Made by a program: the position numbers and the translations under genes
Origin: Fenollaria sporofastidiosus
Lineage (GTDB): Bacteria; Bacillota; Clostridia; Tissierellales; Peptoniphilaceae
Assembly (NCBI RefSeq): GCF_943169635.2
Contig: NZ_OW968186.1
Span: 124,001 to 188,000 of the forward strand
DNA length: 64,000 bases
Direction of reading: 5' to 3'
Notes under the pieces: generated by a model
Seen by the model: only the letters and a program-made list of their open reading frames with translations
Database searches by the model: none
What the model was told of the DNA's origin: nothing
Shown: positions 34,819 through 43,726 of the stretch, piece by piece
Numbering within the stretch: position 1 is the stretch's first letter
Layout of the letters: each line of letters opens with the position of its first letter

Positions 34819-36660
34819 TTATTTTATACTATTAAATTTATCTTCTTGTTTACAGTACCTTTCTATTCTTCTATCATATGTGTCTTTGTTGAAATTTTGC
34901 CGTGTAATATACAATTTATATCTTTTAAAAATTTTCTCTTTTAAAAAAATTTCTTCTATTGCACAACATGGGCTAATTTCATAATTATTGTTATTTCTAA
35001 GAAAATCAATAAATGTATTTGCTTTTTTATTTCTAAACAATTCTGGAGATAACATCCCTATTCGGAAATATTCCTTATTTTTATTATCAAAATAATGTAC
35101 CACGGGCTGATTGGCAGTTATAAAATTGTATAACTTTGTATCATTTAAAATATATATTCCCTCTCTTTCAACAAAAGAGTAAGAAATATTTGTTAATAAA
35201 ATCGGGACTACATTTACATTATCTATATTGCAATTAATAGCCTTAAGTCTTGAATTAATGCTTTTCTTTCCATTTTCATCCTTGGTAAAATATTTTAAAT
35301 TGCGTTTAAATTTATCAATGTAATAATCTAACTCCTGAATATTACGACAATATCCTCTCACATTATCATGCTGAAATTGAGTTTTGCACTCAATAACAAA
35401 CAGTGTATCATCTATATATAGTAAAATATCTAATTCATAACTCTCGCCATTACTACTTGTTTTAACATTCTTAATTGCACTAAGATTGTATCTCAATAAT
35501 AAATTATGTATGTTTTCTTCATATTTTGAACCCTTTTTCGATATTTCATTATTATTAGTAAAAAGAACCATTACACTTTTTAGTGGTTCAATCATTTTTA
35601 TTAATGACGGAAGTAAAAGTATAAAATTGTTGTATTCAATTAAAAATGATGAGAATAAATCATTTTTGCTTTGACCAAATACCAGATGCTTAAAAATAAC
35701 CTTTATTTCAGCTTCACTAAATTTATTTTGAAGTAAATCATTTTTTAATTTTTCTATTTCTATTTTTAGTACGTTTTTCTCATTAATAGCTAGTTTATAG
35801 AAATAAGTGTAGATGGAAACCCATCTTTCCAGTTTTATGTCTAGGTATTCTTCAGTTAAGTCTTCGCTATAAAAGAATTCTTTTAATTTTTCTCTAAAGG
35901 AATTCGAATATTTAATTATCTCATTTTCATTATCAAAATCTTTCAAATTTTTAGCATTATTTAAATTATAGTACTCTAAAAATGAAAATATTCTATCCGT
36001 AATTATTCCATGATTTTCTCTAATATATAATTTATTAAATAATCCAGTATTTACTTCCACATCTCCGAACATCCAATTAACAATTATATCATTTACTAAA
36101 TTGAGTAACTGAATTAAAACTAGGATATCATTTGAATTTTTATCATCAGTATTTTGAAAACACGTCGACTTGTTATTTTTAAATCCATCTCTAAGCAATG
36201 TTCCTAATCCTAAAATGATATTTTCGCTAGAAACTAAATATTGTTCTTGCTCATACTCAGATGAAGCTTCACTTAATTTATCTAAATTCATAGATATTTG
36301 ATCATTAAACCTTTCCACCAAGTCTAAATATGAACACTTCATCAGCTCAATTTTAAATATATCTTCTTTAATTTGATTTCTTTTTTTATTTAGTTTATTA
36401 CCCTCTTTAGATAATCGTCTAAATTTCTTATAACTATTATCTGAAAGGTTATCTTTAACCCAATTTTTTATTAGACTTTTAGTATCGTTACTAAATAATT
36501 TTTCGTTTCTATCTGTAACAAAATAACCAGAATATTTTAAAACTTTTAATACTTCTTCCTCATTTTTATTTTTATTAATATGATCCAAATAGTCTAAAGC
36601 ATTATTCTTTATATTTCTTTCAATTGAATTTATTCTCACATCATTGTATTTCTTACTCAT
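34819..36660 (-). CDS. PD-(D/E)XK-like nuclease domain protein
   Basis: This 613-aa protein uses the ATG at 36660, which has ACGGAG 8 bases upstream; the ORF could start at 36696. The N-terminal 360 residues are helical with no recognised motif. Residues 378-430 show a nuclease fold: KYEENIHNLLLRYN (E382), then SYELDILLYIDDTLFVIECK with D411 and E425-x-K427, the D...ExK pattern of restriction-type nucleases. The C-terminal 180 residues are mixed. AT-rich composition and place in the island suggest a single-gene defence or restriction protein. No methylase is present. Confidence 0.7.
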   Translation of the reverse strand: MSKKYNDVRINSIERNIKNNALDYLDHINKNKNEEEVLKVLKYSGYFVTDRNEKLFSNDTKSLIKNWVKDNLSDNSYKKFRRLSKEGNKLNKKRNQIKEDIFKIELMKCSYLDLVERFNDQISMNLDKLSEASSEYEQEQYLVSSENIILGLGTLLRDGFKNNKSTCFQNTDDKNSNDILVLIQLLNLVNDIIVNWMFGDVEVNTGLFNKLYIRENHGIITDRIFSFLEYYNLNNAKNLKDFDNENEIIKYSNSFREKLKEFFYSEDLTEEYLDIKLERWVSIYTYFYKLAINEKNVLKIEIEKLKNDLLQNKFSEAEIKVIFKHLVFGQSKNDLFSSFLIEYNNFILLLPSLIKMIEPLKSVMVLFTNNNEISKKGSKYEENIHNLLLRYNLSAIKNVKTSSNGESYELDILLYIDDTLFVIECKTQFQHDNVRGYCRNIQELDYYIDKFKRNLKYFTKDENGKKSINSRLKAINCNIDNVNVVPILLTNISYSFVEREGIYILNDTKLYNFITANQPVVHYFDNKNKEYFRIGMLSPELFRNKKANTFIDFLRNNNNYEISPCCAIEEIFLKEKIFKRYKLYITRQNFNKDTYDRRIERYCKQEDKFNSIK

Positions 36661-36872
36661 ATGAATACTCCGTATTATTTTGCCAACGTTTATCAATTTC
36701 TATTTCTTAAGTATTTTAAAAGCATAATTATTGTTTTTACAATATATAAATTTTTACATCTATCCCATCAACTGCACCTGTCCGCTGTGATTTTGTAAAC
36801 TCAACCATACTACAATTTCTTGATGTATGACTTCTAATAAAACAATAACAAGAAGAATACTGAAATCAAACT

Positions 36873-36958
36873 CATCTACTTAAACTCTCCGATGTCTTAG
36901 ATTTCGAGATTTTTCTAGCCTTTAGACTCTGCACTTTTGACATCAATACCACGCACTC
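36873..36958 (-). pseudogene. Fragment like the 3' end of a 23S rRNA uracil methyltransferase gene
   Basis: ECVVLMSKVQSLKARKISKS and a short tail end at a TGA (36873). The intact RlmD at 38037 ends ESVVLMSRVERK, so this is probably the tail of a RumA/RlmD paralogue cut by element integration. Only a tail is left, hence moderate confidence. Confidence 0.55.
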
Positions 36959-37162
36959 CCCGGTTCGCTGTCTCCAATCGCCATGTCGCTTTGCTCCTAG
37001 CTCTTGGACAGCGTCGCGCGGGAGTGTCATCTACTCACGATAACTTTTAGTCTTGTTATTGAGAGCACATCTATACTTGCAGTAGCACGCAGCCAATCAA
37101 ACTTCACCTTGCTCATTTTCTTGGGCGTGCCTTGCATAGGACGCACATCTGCTTCTACTACA

Positions 37163-37204
37163 CTACTTAGCAACTCGTACAAGCAGTGCTACCGTCTCCA
37201 CGTG
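37163..37204 (-). pseudogene. Second methyltransferase-tail-like fragment and 18-base recombinase-end match
   Basis: The reverse strand reads HVETVALLVRVAK-stop, the pattern of RumA C-termini (HVE(T/S)V.L). Its DNA TGCTACCGTCTCCACGTG (37187-37204) matches the inner end of the recombinase remnant (34604-34621) at 17 of 18 bases. A recombination core is possible. Confidence 0.45.
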
Positions 37205-37368
37205 TATTAAGACTACTCTGATGATAACGGTACTTCAAGAATAGCAGCTTCGCCCTACTTGTGCGAGGGAAACCGGCACCAGAAATGATGTCGGAGAATG
37301 TATGTCAACGTCTTCGGAAGTTCATTGAAAGCCCTAAAAAGTGGGAGTTGAAGGATTAGCTTCTCCGT

Positions 37369-37899
37369 TTAATGGTTTACAGCAAGACGTATTTCCTTTT
37401 CTGTTGATTCTGTTAACCACTTGCCAAAAACCTCAGATTCTTTTGATTCGATATACCCCAAATCCCTATATCCAAGTTTTTGAAGGAGTAGCCTGCTCGG
37501 ATAATTCTCTATTTCAGTGAAGCAGATAAAACCCATTAAAGGGTATAGGCAATGCAAATAATCCGTCAAAGCGGAAAGCGATTCAAAAGCATACCCCATT
37601 CTGTGATGCTTGTAGGAAATCGTGTAACCCAAAGAAAATGTCCCTTTATTAGGAAGCACAACAATCTCACCGATCATTTCGTCCGTCGCTTTTAACGCAA
37701 CAGTCATAATAAACGGTTTATCTGCGGATAGTGTCTCGAATTGATATTTTTTAATCAGAGCTTTAATCCCATCCATATCTTTTGTTTGTCCACGTTGATA
37801 TTTTGAACAAATTGCATTATTTCGATAGTCTTTCATCTCTACCGCATCTTTCAATTCGACGTTGCGAAGTATAAGCCTCTCTGTTTTCAAAATAATCAT
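37369..37899 (-). CDS. GNAT family N-acetyltransferase (RimJ/RimL type)
   Basis: This 176-aa protein starts MIILKTERLILRNVELKDAV, the standard opening of RimJ/RimL-like acetyltransferases, behind AAAGGAGG. The acetyl-CoA binding region is YKHHRMGYAFESLSALTDYL, and SRLLLQKLGYRDLGY is the usual C-terminal signature. It transfers an acetyl group from acetyl-CoA to an amine, perhaps a protein N-terminus; substrate unknown. It lies at the border of the island and may belong to it. Confidence 0.9.
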   Translation of the reverse strand: MIILKTERLILRNVELKDAVEMKDYRNNAICSKYQRGQTKDMDGIKALIKKYQFETLSADKPFIMTVALKATDEMIGEIVVLPNKGTFSLGYTISYKHHRMGYAFESLSALTDYLHCLYPLMGFICFTEIENYPSRLLLQKLGYRDLGYIESKESEVFGKWLTESTEKEIRLAVNH

Positions 37900-38036
37900 A
37901 ATAACCTCCTTTGATATAAGTATGACAAAAATATAAAAATTTATTCAGTACACCCAATTCAAGTTTACTGTTTTCTCTTCCCTGTACCAAATTAGGACGA
38001 TTGTCCGAAAACCGCTGTCATCCCAGGCTTTCACGG

Positions 38037-39395
38037 CTATTTTCTTTCGACCCTTGACATTAATACCACGCTCTCAACATGGCTTGTCTTTGGAAAGTTA
38101 TCGAAAATTTCTACTAATTTTATCTTGTAGCCTGCCTCTGTAAATTTTTTTAGGTCACTCACCTGTGTCTTGGGGTTGCATGAGACGTAAATTATCTTCT
38201 CTGCCTTGTAATCAATCAGCTTCTTTAAAGCTTTGGGATGCACTCCCTCACGTGGCGGGTCTATGACTATAGCGTCTGGTCTTTCTTCTACTTCGTCTAT
38301 GACTTTTAGCACGTCGCCATTGATAACTTCTACGTTGTCTATGCCGTTATCTTTGCATGTAAGACGCGCCTTCTCTGAAGCTTCTTCGACTATCTCTATA
38401 GAGTAGACTTTCTTCGCCTTCTTTGCAAGTATCTGGGCAATGGTTCCTGTGCCGGAGTATAGGTCAAAGAGCACGTCCATGTCTTCTTTCTCTAAGAGCT
38501 CTTGCACGCGTTTATACATCCTCTGTGCTGCTCTCGAGTTGGTTTGGAAGAAGGAGAAGGGTCCTATCTTGAACTTTAGTCCAAGAAGTTTTTCGTCTAT
38601 ATCTTCTTTGCCATAAACAAGAATTAATTCATCTGCCTGAACGACATCTGAGAGGCTATCGTTCTTTGTGTGGTAAATGGACTTTATCTCGCCATCAATG
38701 TCTAGCTCAAGTAGCATTTTTATAAAATCGTCTTGGGCGATATAGTCGGATGTCGTTACTAGATTGATAAGTATCTCCTTAGTAAAGTATGCCTTTCTGA
38801 TTACAAGGTGCCTTAGCACTCCCTCGTGAAGCTTCTTGTGGTAGTAAGTGATGCCCTTCGACTTAAAGTAGTCAAGAGTTGCAATCCTTATCTTAGTAAA
38901 GTCATCATGCACTATATTGCAATCGTCTGTCGGGGCGACTTCATAAAAGCGCTTCTTCTTATGTAGTCCAAGGCTTAAAGTCCTTTCTTCGTCACCACAA
39001 TCAGAGAAGGTGTACTCCATCTTGTTTCTGTAGCCTTCTACTTCTAAGGATGGATGGAAAACTACTTCGCCAGTATAAACTTCCCTGTACAGCTTTGCGA
39101 GCATATCCTTCTTTATGCGCGTCTCGTCCTCATACTTAAGCGTTTGATATAGGCAGCCGCCGCACTCTTCGTGCGCAGTGCATGGAGCCCCCTTCTCAAG
39201 TGGACTTGCTTCAAGTCTTTCGAGAACGTCACAAAGGTAGGCGCCGTTTTTCTTTCTCTTCGTTCTTAGGCGAAGCTTGCGTCCTTGTATTTCATTTTTT
39301 ACCATATATTTTTTATCTTCATAAAAAGCAAAAGCAAGGTTTGGATACTCTTGCTCTTGTATGATTAAATCTAATTCTTCTCTTTTATTTCTCAA
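38037..39395 (-). CDS. rlmD: 23S rRNA (uracil-C5)-methyltransferase RlmD/RumA
   Basis: This 452-aa enzyme methylates a uracil of 23S rRNA using S-adenosylmethionine. Visible features are the iron-sulfur cysteines in CTAHEECGGCLYQ, the SAM motif LYSGTGTIAQILA, VIDPPREGVHPKAL, and the catalytic cysteine in IIYVSCNPKTQ. The C-terminus HVESVVLMSRVERK is intact. An N-terminal TRAM domain is reduced. It overlaps the glycosyltransferase gene by 11 bases, so they are co-transcribed. Genes of this family are known integration sites for serine-recombinase elements, relevant to the fragments at 36.9-37.2 kb. Confidence 0.95.
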   Translation of the reverse strand: MRNKREELDLIIQEQEYPNLAFAFYEDKKYMVKNEIQGRKLRLRTKRKKNGAYLCDVLERLEASPLEKGAPCTAHEECGGCLYQTLKYEDETRIKKDMLAKLYREVYTGEVVFHPSLEVEGYRNKMEYTFSDCGDEERTLSLGLHKKKRFYEVAPTDDCNIVHDDFTKIRIATLDYFKSKGITYYHKKLHEGVLRHLVIRKAYFTKEILINLVTTSDYIAQDDFIKMLLELDIDGEIKSIYHTKNDSLSDVVQADELILVYGKEDIDEKLLGLKFKIGPFSFFQTNSRAAQRMYKRVQELLEKEDMDVLFDLYSGTGTIAQILAKKAKKVYSIEIVEEASEKARLTCKDNGIDNVEVINGDVLKVIDEVEERPDAIVIDPPREGVHPKALKKLIDYKAEKIIYVSCNPKTQVSDLKKFTEAGYKIKLVEIFDNFPKTSHVESVVLMSRVERK

Positions 39396-40500
39396 GTTTA
39401 CTCACCATAAAATCTATAAGTTTCTTTGCTGGATCATCTTTATAGTTTTGCTCCAGGCTTCTTAGTATATTGCCCCTAACGAAGTCATTGTTCATAAAGG
39501 TATTAAGTGCTTCAACCTCGCGATACGTTTTTGATGAAGCAAGTATAAGCTGATGATTTGATAAGAACTCTACATTTCTCGCTTCTTGACCTTGTATTGG
39601 ATCAACAACTATCATCGGTAGACCTTTAGCAATGCACTCGCTCGTTGTAAGTCCTCCTGGTTTTGTTACGATGATGTCTGCTGCGCTGTAGTACTCTTCG
39701 ATGTTTGATACAAAGCCCACTATCTTTATAGAGTGCCTTAGATTCATCCTCTCTATCCTCTTAAGAAGGGTCTTTCTCTTGCCTAAGAAGACTACAACCT
39801 GAAAGTCGTTTGGCAGGATGTCGATTCTTTGCAAAGCTTTGTCGACTCTTACATGGCTCATAGATCCACTCATAAGTAGAACTGTGTCCTTGTTCTCATC
39901 TAGCCCAAGCTTTCTGCGCATCTCTTTCTTGTCGAGATGCTCGAAGAATTTCTTGTGTATAGGTATGCCGAAGTGAAGCGCCTTTGTTGTGTCAATCTCT
40001 TTTCTGTGCATCTGTATGTCAAGGTCCTCATGTGGCAATACTAAGTAGTCAATGCCGATACTGTCTTCCCAGAATGGATGCACAGTGAAGTCAGTAATGA
40101 TGCCAACTGTTAAGCCGTCGTAGAAGCCGTCAAGTACTAAGTCGCTTAGAATATTTGCCGCAAAAACGTGTGTTGCGATGATGGCGTCAGGCTTGAACTC
40201 GTCTATGGACTTCTTTATCTCTCCCGTTAATGTTTTTTGAGCAAGCTTACGTATCTGTGCAGGGTTTGTCTCTTGTACCTTCTTATCTGCAGAGTCGTAT
40301 GCAGCTCCGTAAATAGTCGGGAAGTAATTTATGCTCATGTTGTAGAAGCTGTTGGCAACGTCTTTAAGCCAAGTGCTGTTGATTTGGCAAATGTCTATGA
40401 CCTTGCTTTCAAAGCCGCGGCTTTCAAGCTCGTTGGATAAGCTCCTTGCTACTGAGTTGTGTCCTTCACCTGCAGTAGCTGTTAATATAATAGTTTTCAA
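39385..40500 (-). CDS. MGDG synthase-type glycosyltransferase (processive diacylglycerol glucosyltransferase-like)
   Basis: This 371-aa GT28-family protein begins IILTATAGEGHNSVARSLSN, the acceptor-domain glycine-histidine motif of monogalactosyldiacylglycerol synthases and UgtP. The C-terminal nucleotide-sugar site is DIIVTKPGGLTTSECIAKGL. It likely adds hexose to diacylglycerol at the inner membrane face, making glycolipid or lipoteichoic acid anchor. It overlaps rlmD and follows mgtE by 13 bases. Confidence 0.92.
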   Translation of the reverse strand: MKTIILTATAGEGHNSVARSLSNELESRGFESKVIDICQINSTWLKDVANSFYNMSINYFPTIYGAAYDSADKKVQETNPAQIRKLAQKTLTGEIKKSIDEFKPDAIIATHVFAANILSDLVLDGFYDGLTVGIITDFTVHPFWEDSIGIDYLVLPHEDLDIQMHRKEIDTTKALHFGIPIHKKFFEHLDKKEMRRKLGLDENKDTVLLMSGSMSHVRVDKALQRIDILPNDFQVVVFLGKRKTLLKRIERMNLRHSIKIVGFVSNIEEYYSAADIIVTKPGGLTTSECIAKGLPMIVVDPIQGQEARNVEFLSNHQLILASSKTYREVEALNTFMNNDFVRGNILRSLEQNYKDDPAKKLIDFMVSKLEK

Positions 40501-40513
40501 ATCTCTCTCCTAT

Positions 40514-41887
40514 CTATATACCTAACATCACCTTTGCAACTGCAAAGTAAACAATTAATGATGTTGCGTCAACTATAGTCGTGATTAGTGGGGACGCCAT
40601 GATGGCTGGGTCAAGTTTGATCTTCTTTGCCCCGATTGGTAGTAGTCCACCAACTAGTTTAGCAAGCATAACTGTAAACATAACTGATATGGAAACAGTT
40701 ATACCGATCCTTGGGTCTTGGTTTGGATGCAAAATTTTTATACGTACAAAGTTTACTGCTGCAAGAACGATACCAACTAAGATGGATACTTGGAACTCTT
40801 TCCAAAGTACTTTAATCGCATCTTTTGGTTCTATCTCACCAACTGCAAGACCACGTATAACAAGTGTCGCACTTTGGCTACCTGCGTTACCGCCTGTATC
40901 CATCAGCATTGGTATGAAGATAAGTAGTGCAGGTATTGCTGCTATATAATCTTCGAAGCGTTGCAAGATTGAGCCTGTAAGTGTTGCAGATATCATTAAG
41001 AACAGTAGCCACGCTATCCTGTGCTTAGCAAGTGTAAAGGCTGATGTGTCTAGGTACTCATCTTCAGATGGACTTAAGGCAGCCATCTTTTGGAAGTCTT
41101 CTGTTGCTTCTTGTTCGATAATATCGATAACGTCGTCAACAGTGATGATGCCGACCATTCTTTCTTCGTTGTCAACAACTGGTACGGCAACGAAGTCATA
41201 CTTTTGTATTACTCCTGCAACGACTTCTTGGTCTTCGTAAACATTGACATAAACAACATCTGTCTTCATGATGTCACCAATAACCTTGTCGTCGTCAGCT
41301 ATAACCAATTCTCTTAATGAAACAATGCCTTCTAGCTTTCTATTGTCATCAACTACATATATAGTATATATAGTTTCTCTTTGTAGACCAACTTTTTTAA
41401 GTCTAGCCATAGCCTCTTTAACTGTCAGTGTCTTCTTAACCGAGCAGTACTCTATGGTCATTATGCTACCAGCAGAGTCCTCAGGGTAGTTTAGGAACTG
41501 ATTAATTAATTTTCTCTCACTAGGTGTTGACTTCTCAAGTATTCTGTCAACAATGTTTGCTGGCATCTCTTCAAGCATGTCGATTTTATCGTCGAAGAAG
41601 ATTTCCTTTAAGATGTACTCAACATCTGCATCTGTACTTGTCGCTATGATGTCTTGTTGCTGCTCCGAGTCGAAGTATGTAAATACATCTACTGCTTTGT
41701 CTTTAGGAAGGAGTCTGAAGATAACTGTTGCATCAGTTACCTCCAACTCGTCCAAAATTTCAGCTACATCGGCGGCATTCATATTCGATAGCTTTTGAAT
41801 CAGAGCCTTGGGCTTTTTGCCTTTGTATAATTCTAATATTTCATTTTTGTCTTGTTCGAGCTCTAACTCTCTTCTGTCGTTTTCCAT
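40514..41887 (-). CDS. mgtE: MgtE magnesium transporter
   Basis: This 457-aa protein has the full MgtE layout: cytosolic helical N domain (KKPKALIQKLSNMNAADVAE), two CBS domains (from LNYPEDSAGSIMTIEYCSV; GDIMKTDVVYVNVYEDQEVV), and five membrane helices. The conserved PMLMDTGGNAGSQSATLVIR lies in the membrane part. The channel carries Mg2+ inward and is gated by Mg2+ bound at the CBS/N-domain interface. AAGGAGGCATTCATT precedes the start. Confidence 0.97.
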   Translation of the reverse strand: MENDRRELELEQDKNEILELYKGKKPKALIQKLSNMNAADVAEILDELEVTDATVIFRLLPKDKAVDVFTYFDSEQQQDIIATSTDADVEYILKEIFFDDKIDMLEEMPANIVDRILEKSTPSERKLINQFLNYPEDSAGSIMTIEYCSVKKTLTVKEAMARLKKVGLQRETIYTIYVVDDNRKLEGIVSLRELVIADDDKVIGDIMKTDVVYVNVYEDQEVVAGVIQKYDFVAVPVVDNEERMVGIITVDDVIDIIEQEATEDFQKMAALSPSEDEYLDTSAFTLAKHRIAWLLFLMISATLTGSILQRFEDYIAAIPALLIFIPMLMDTGGNAGSQSATLVIRGLAVGEIEPKDAIKVLWKEFQVSILVGIVLAAVNFVRIKILHPNQDPRIGITVSISVMFTVMLAKLVGGLLPIGAKKIKLDPAIMASPLITTIVDATSLIVYFAVAKVMLGI

Positions 41888-41921
41888 AATGAATGCCTCC
41901 TTTTTATAATATTCTTATATA

Positions 41922-42803
41922 TTAATTGTAGATTTGCTCAGCTGAGAAGCCGTTTCCTAATCTAATGTAGAATCTTAGTAGTTCTTCTAGTGCATATGCT
42001 GGAACTGGTCCTACTAGTTCTGATGACTTAACTGTAACACCGTAGCTTTCTGCTTCGCTCTTGATAGTTTCGAATACTCTGTGTATAGGTGTCATTTCAT
42101 AGTTAACTAAGTTCATAGATACTTGTGTGCACTTTTGATCTTCGATAGGTAGTGCTATAGCTCTTACTGCTGTGTATCCGCCAGTCTTTGCTCTAACAGA
42201 TCTCATAACAGCTTTAGCGATATCCATATCTTCAGTGTTTAGATATACGTTGAATGCGATTAGTGGGAATCTTGTTCCAGTAACTGTTGCACCGCTCTTA
42301 GGGTTGAACTTTCTTTCGCCTTCGTCTGGTGTCCAGTTTTCAGCGTCTTTAAGTCTTTCTTCAAGGCTTTCATACTCGCCCTTTCTTAGCTTAACTAGTG
42401 ACTTTCTGTCTTCTCTAGTAGCTGAGTCTTCGTAGTAGAATACTGGTACGCCCTTTGAGCCAACATACTTACCAAACTTGTGAACAACTTCGTTCATCTC
42501 ATCAGTTGTCATGTCCTTAACAGGTACCCAAGCTGCAACGTCTACAGCGCCTTGACGAGGGTGTGATCCGTGTTGAGTAGTCATATCAACTCTGTCAAAT
42601 GCAACGTCAACTAATCTCTTTGCTGCTTCTAGTGTGTCATCAACACTGCCTTTGAAAGTGAATACACTTCTGTTGTGGTCGCCATCGTAGTTAAGGTCAA
42701 CCATAGTAACCTTATTGTCCTTTAAAACGGCCTCTTTAATTGCTTCGATAGTGTCCATGTTTCTGCCTTCAGAAACATTGATTTCTGCCATAATTGTTTT
42801 CAT
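41922..42803 (-). CDS. ftcD: Glutamate formimidoyltransferase (single-domain FtcD)
   Basis: This 293-aa enzyme moves the formimino group of N-formiminoglutamate to tetrahydrofolate in histidine breakdown. The N-terminal AEINVSEGRNMDTIEAI and the active-site HGSHPRQGAVDVAAWVPV are characteristic. The cyclodeaminase domain found in animal FTCD is absent, as is usual in bacteria. No other hut gene is in the window. It is preceded by the thioesterase gene with a 3-base gap. Confidence 0.96.
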   Translation of the reverse strand: MKTIMAEINVSEGRNMDTIEAIKEAVLKDNKVTMVDLNYDGDHNRSVFTFKGSVDDTLEAAKRLVDVAFDRVDMTTQHGSHPRQGAVDVAAWVPVKDMTTDEMNEVVHKFGKYVGSKGVPVFYYEDSATREDRKSLVKLRKGEYESLEERLKDAENWTPDEGERKFNPKSGATVTGTRFPLIAFNVYLNTEDMDIAKAVMRSVRAKTGGYTAVRAIALPIEDQKCTQVSMNLVNYEMTPIHRVFETIKSEAESYGVTVKSSELVGPVPAYALEELLRFYIRLGNGFSAEQIYN

Positions 42804-42806
42804 AAT

Positions 42807-43463
42807 TTACCTCCTATATATCAGACTAGCATATACTTTAGTCTCGTCTTCTGAGTAGAATCTACAAGCTAACTCGTCATCCTTTTCTTCGTAAGCTAGC
42901 TTAACATCCTCTCCGAAGAGACACTGCTTTACATACTTTAGTCTTATGTTCTTTATATCTCTATCTATAAGCTTAATAATCTCATCTATATATACTGCGT
43001 TGTTGACATGGTGGTACGAGTCTATATGCTCACTTTTAATCACAAAGTCCCTTTCATGCTCATATCCAAGATACTCCTTAGTCTCAAGGTCTTGATCTGT
43101 GAAGAGCTTTTGAAAGTCATCATCTAAGCCAGATGCTCTGACTGGTCTCATACTTTCCTTGTCAACATAAACTATCTCGCATGTCGCCTTGATTATGTTT
43201 TTGCCAGCGGCCTCAATTAGAAACTGTCTATATGAGAAGAAGCGGTTGACACCTGATGGCGTTGTATGAACTGTGATAGTATCAAAGTCCATAGTATAAA
43301 ACTCATCAGCGATATCTATGCACCACTTGTATATCATCCAAGCGACTTTATCGTCTTTGATACTGTGTGAGTAGAGCTGCTTAAATGCCGCGTCCACCAT
43401 CGACTCAACTGCTTTCTTTATGCTTTTTTCTTTAAATTTATAATCTTTTGTATATACTTCCAT
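42807..43463 (-). CDS. Acyl-ACP thioesterase-like hot-dog protein
   Basis: This 218-aa protein has the double hot-dog arrangement of short bacterial FatA-like thioesterases. The first half has FDTITVHTTPSGVNRFFSYR, the second SYHHVNNAVYIDEIIKLI with the HVNN motif. It should hydrolyse acyl-ACP and set the chain length released. The start MEVYTKDYKFKEKSIKK sits after a weak ribosome site. It forms an operon with ftcD, a pairing without obvious metabolic meaning. Confidence 0.85.
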   Translation of the reverse strand: MEVYTKDYKFKEKSIKKAVESMVDAAFKQLYSHSIKDDKVAWMIYKWCIDIADEFYTMDFDTITVHTTPSGVNRFFSYRQFLIEAAGKNIIKATCEIVYVDKESMRPVRASGLDDDFQKLFTDQDLETKEYLGYEHERDFVIKSEHIDSYHHVNNAVYIDEIIKLIDRDIKNIRLKYVKQCLFGEDVKLAYEEKDDELACRFYSEDETKVYASLIYRR

Positions 43464-43477
43464 AGTTTTCCTTATGT

Positions 43478-43499
43478 AAAGCCCTCAAAAAAGGGCTCT
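43478..43499 (-). terminator. Hairpin between DUF1858 and thioesterase genes
   Basis: AGCCCT - TTTTTG - AGGGCT followed by TT on the reverse strand. It probably separates the FprA/DUF1858 transcript from the thioesterase operon. Confidence 0.6.
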
Positions 43500-43506
43500 T
43501 AATTTC

Positions 43507-43692
43507 TTAGTTATTTAAAGCTTCCATCAAGCGTGTTAGGTCTAAACCGTGTACTTGGCAAGCTTCTTCGATTGATTCCATTTGGCTTGATGGGCAACCT
43601 ACGCAGCCCATACCATGTTCCATAAGGATGTATGCAGCCTCTGGTTTTACTCTTAATAGTTCACCTATTAACATGTCTTTTGTTATTTCCAT
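43507..43692 (-). CDS. DUF1858 domain protein with CxxC
   Basis: This 61-aa protein has the typical family form [20 protein letters not shown], then [20 protein letters not shown]. The two cysteines in CVGC and the following helix are the family's conserved redox site. Such proteins are common in anaerobes and often stand next to hybrid-cluster or flavodiiron proteins. Here it follows fprA by 34 bases and probably shares its transcript, which supports a redox role. Confidence 0.92.
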   Translation of the reverse strand: MEITKDMLIGELLRVKPEAAYILMEHGMGCVGCPSSQMESIEEACQVHGLDLTRLMEALNN

Positions 43693-43726
43693 AATATCAC
43701 CTCTCTTTATTTATACCCAAATGTAT

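Larger units (their letters stand above)
36661..37368. other. Junction region with gene fragments, no intact gene
   Basis: Composition changes here from AT-rich to GC-richer. On the reverse strand there are two fragments resembling rRNA uracil methyltransferase ends (listed separately). On the forward strand a blocked frame ends PEMMSENVCQRLRKFIESPK KWELKD at 37359 and lacks a start. Nothing else is recognised. It is the likely right boundary of the accessory island. Confidence 0.6.

Noticed and set aside
32110..36660. One multi-gene defence operon made of the HEPN and nuclease genes
   Set aside because: They are separated by the AbiEi remnant and a recombinase tail over 1.4 kb, so they are independent acquisitions.
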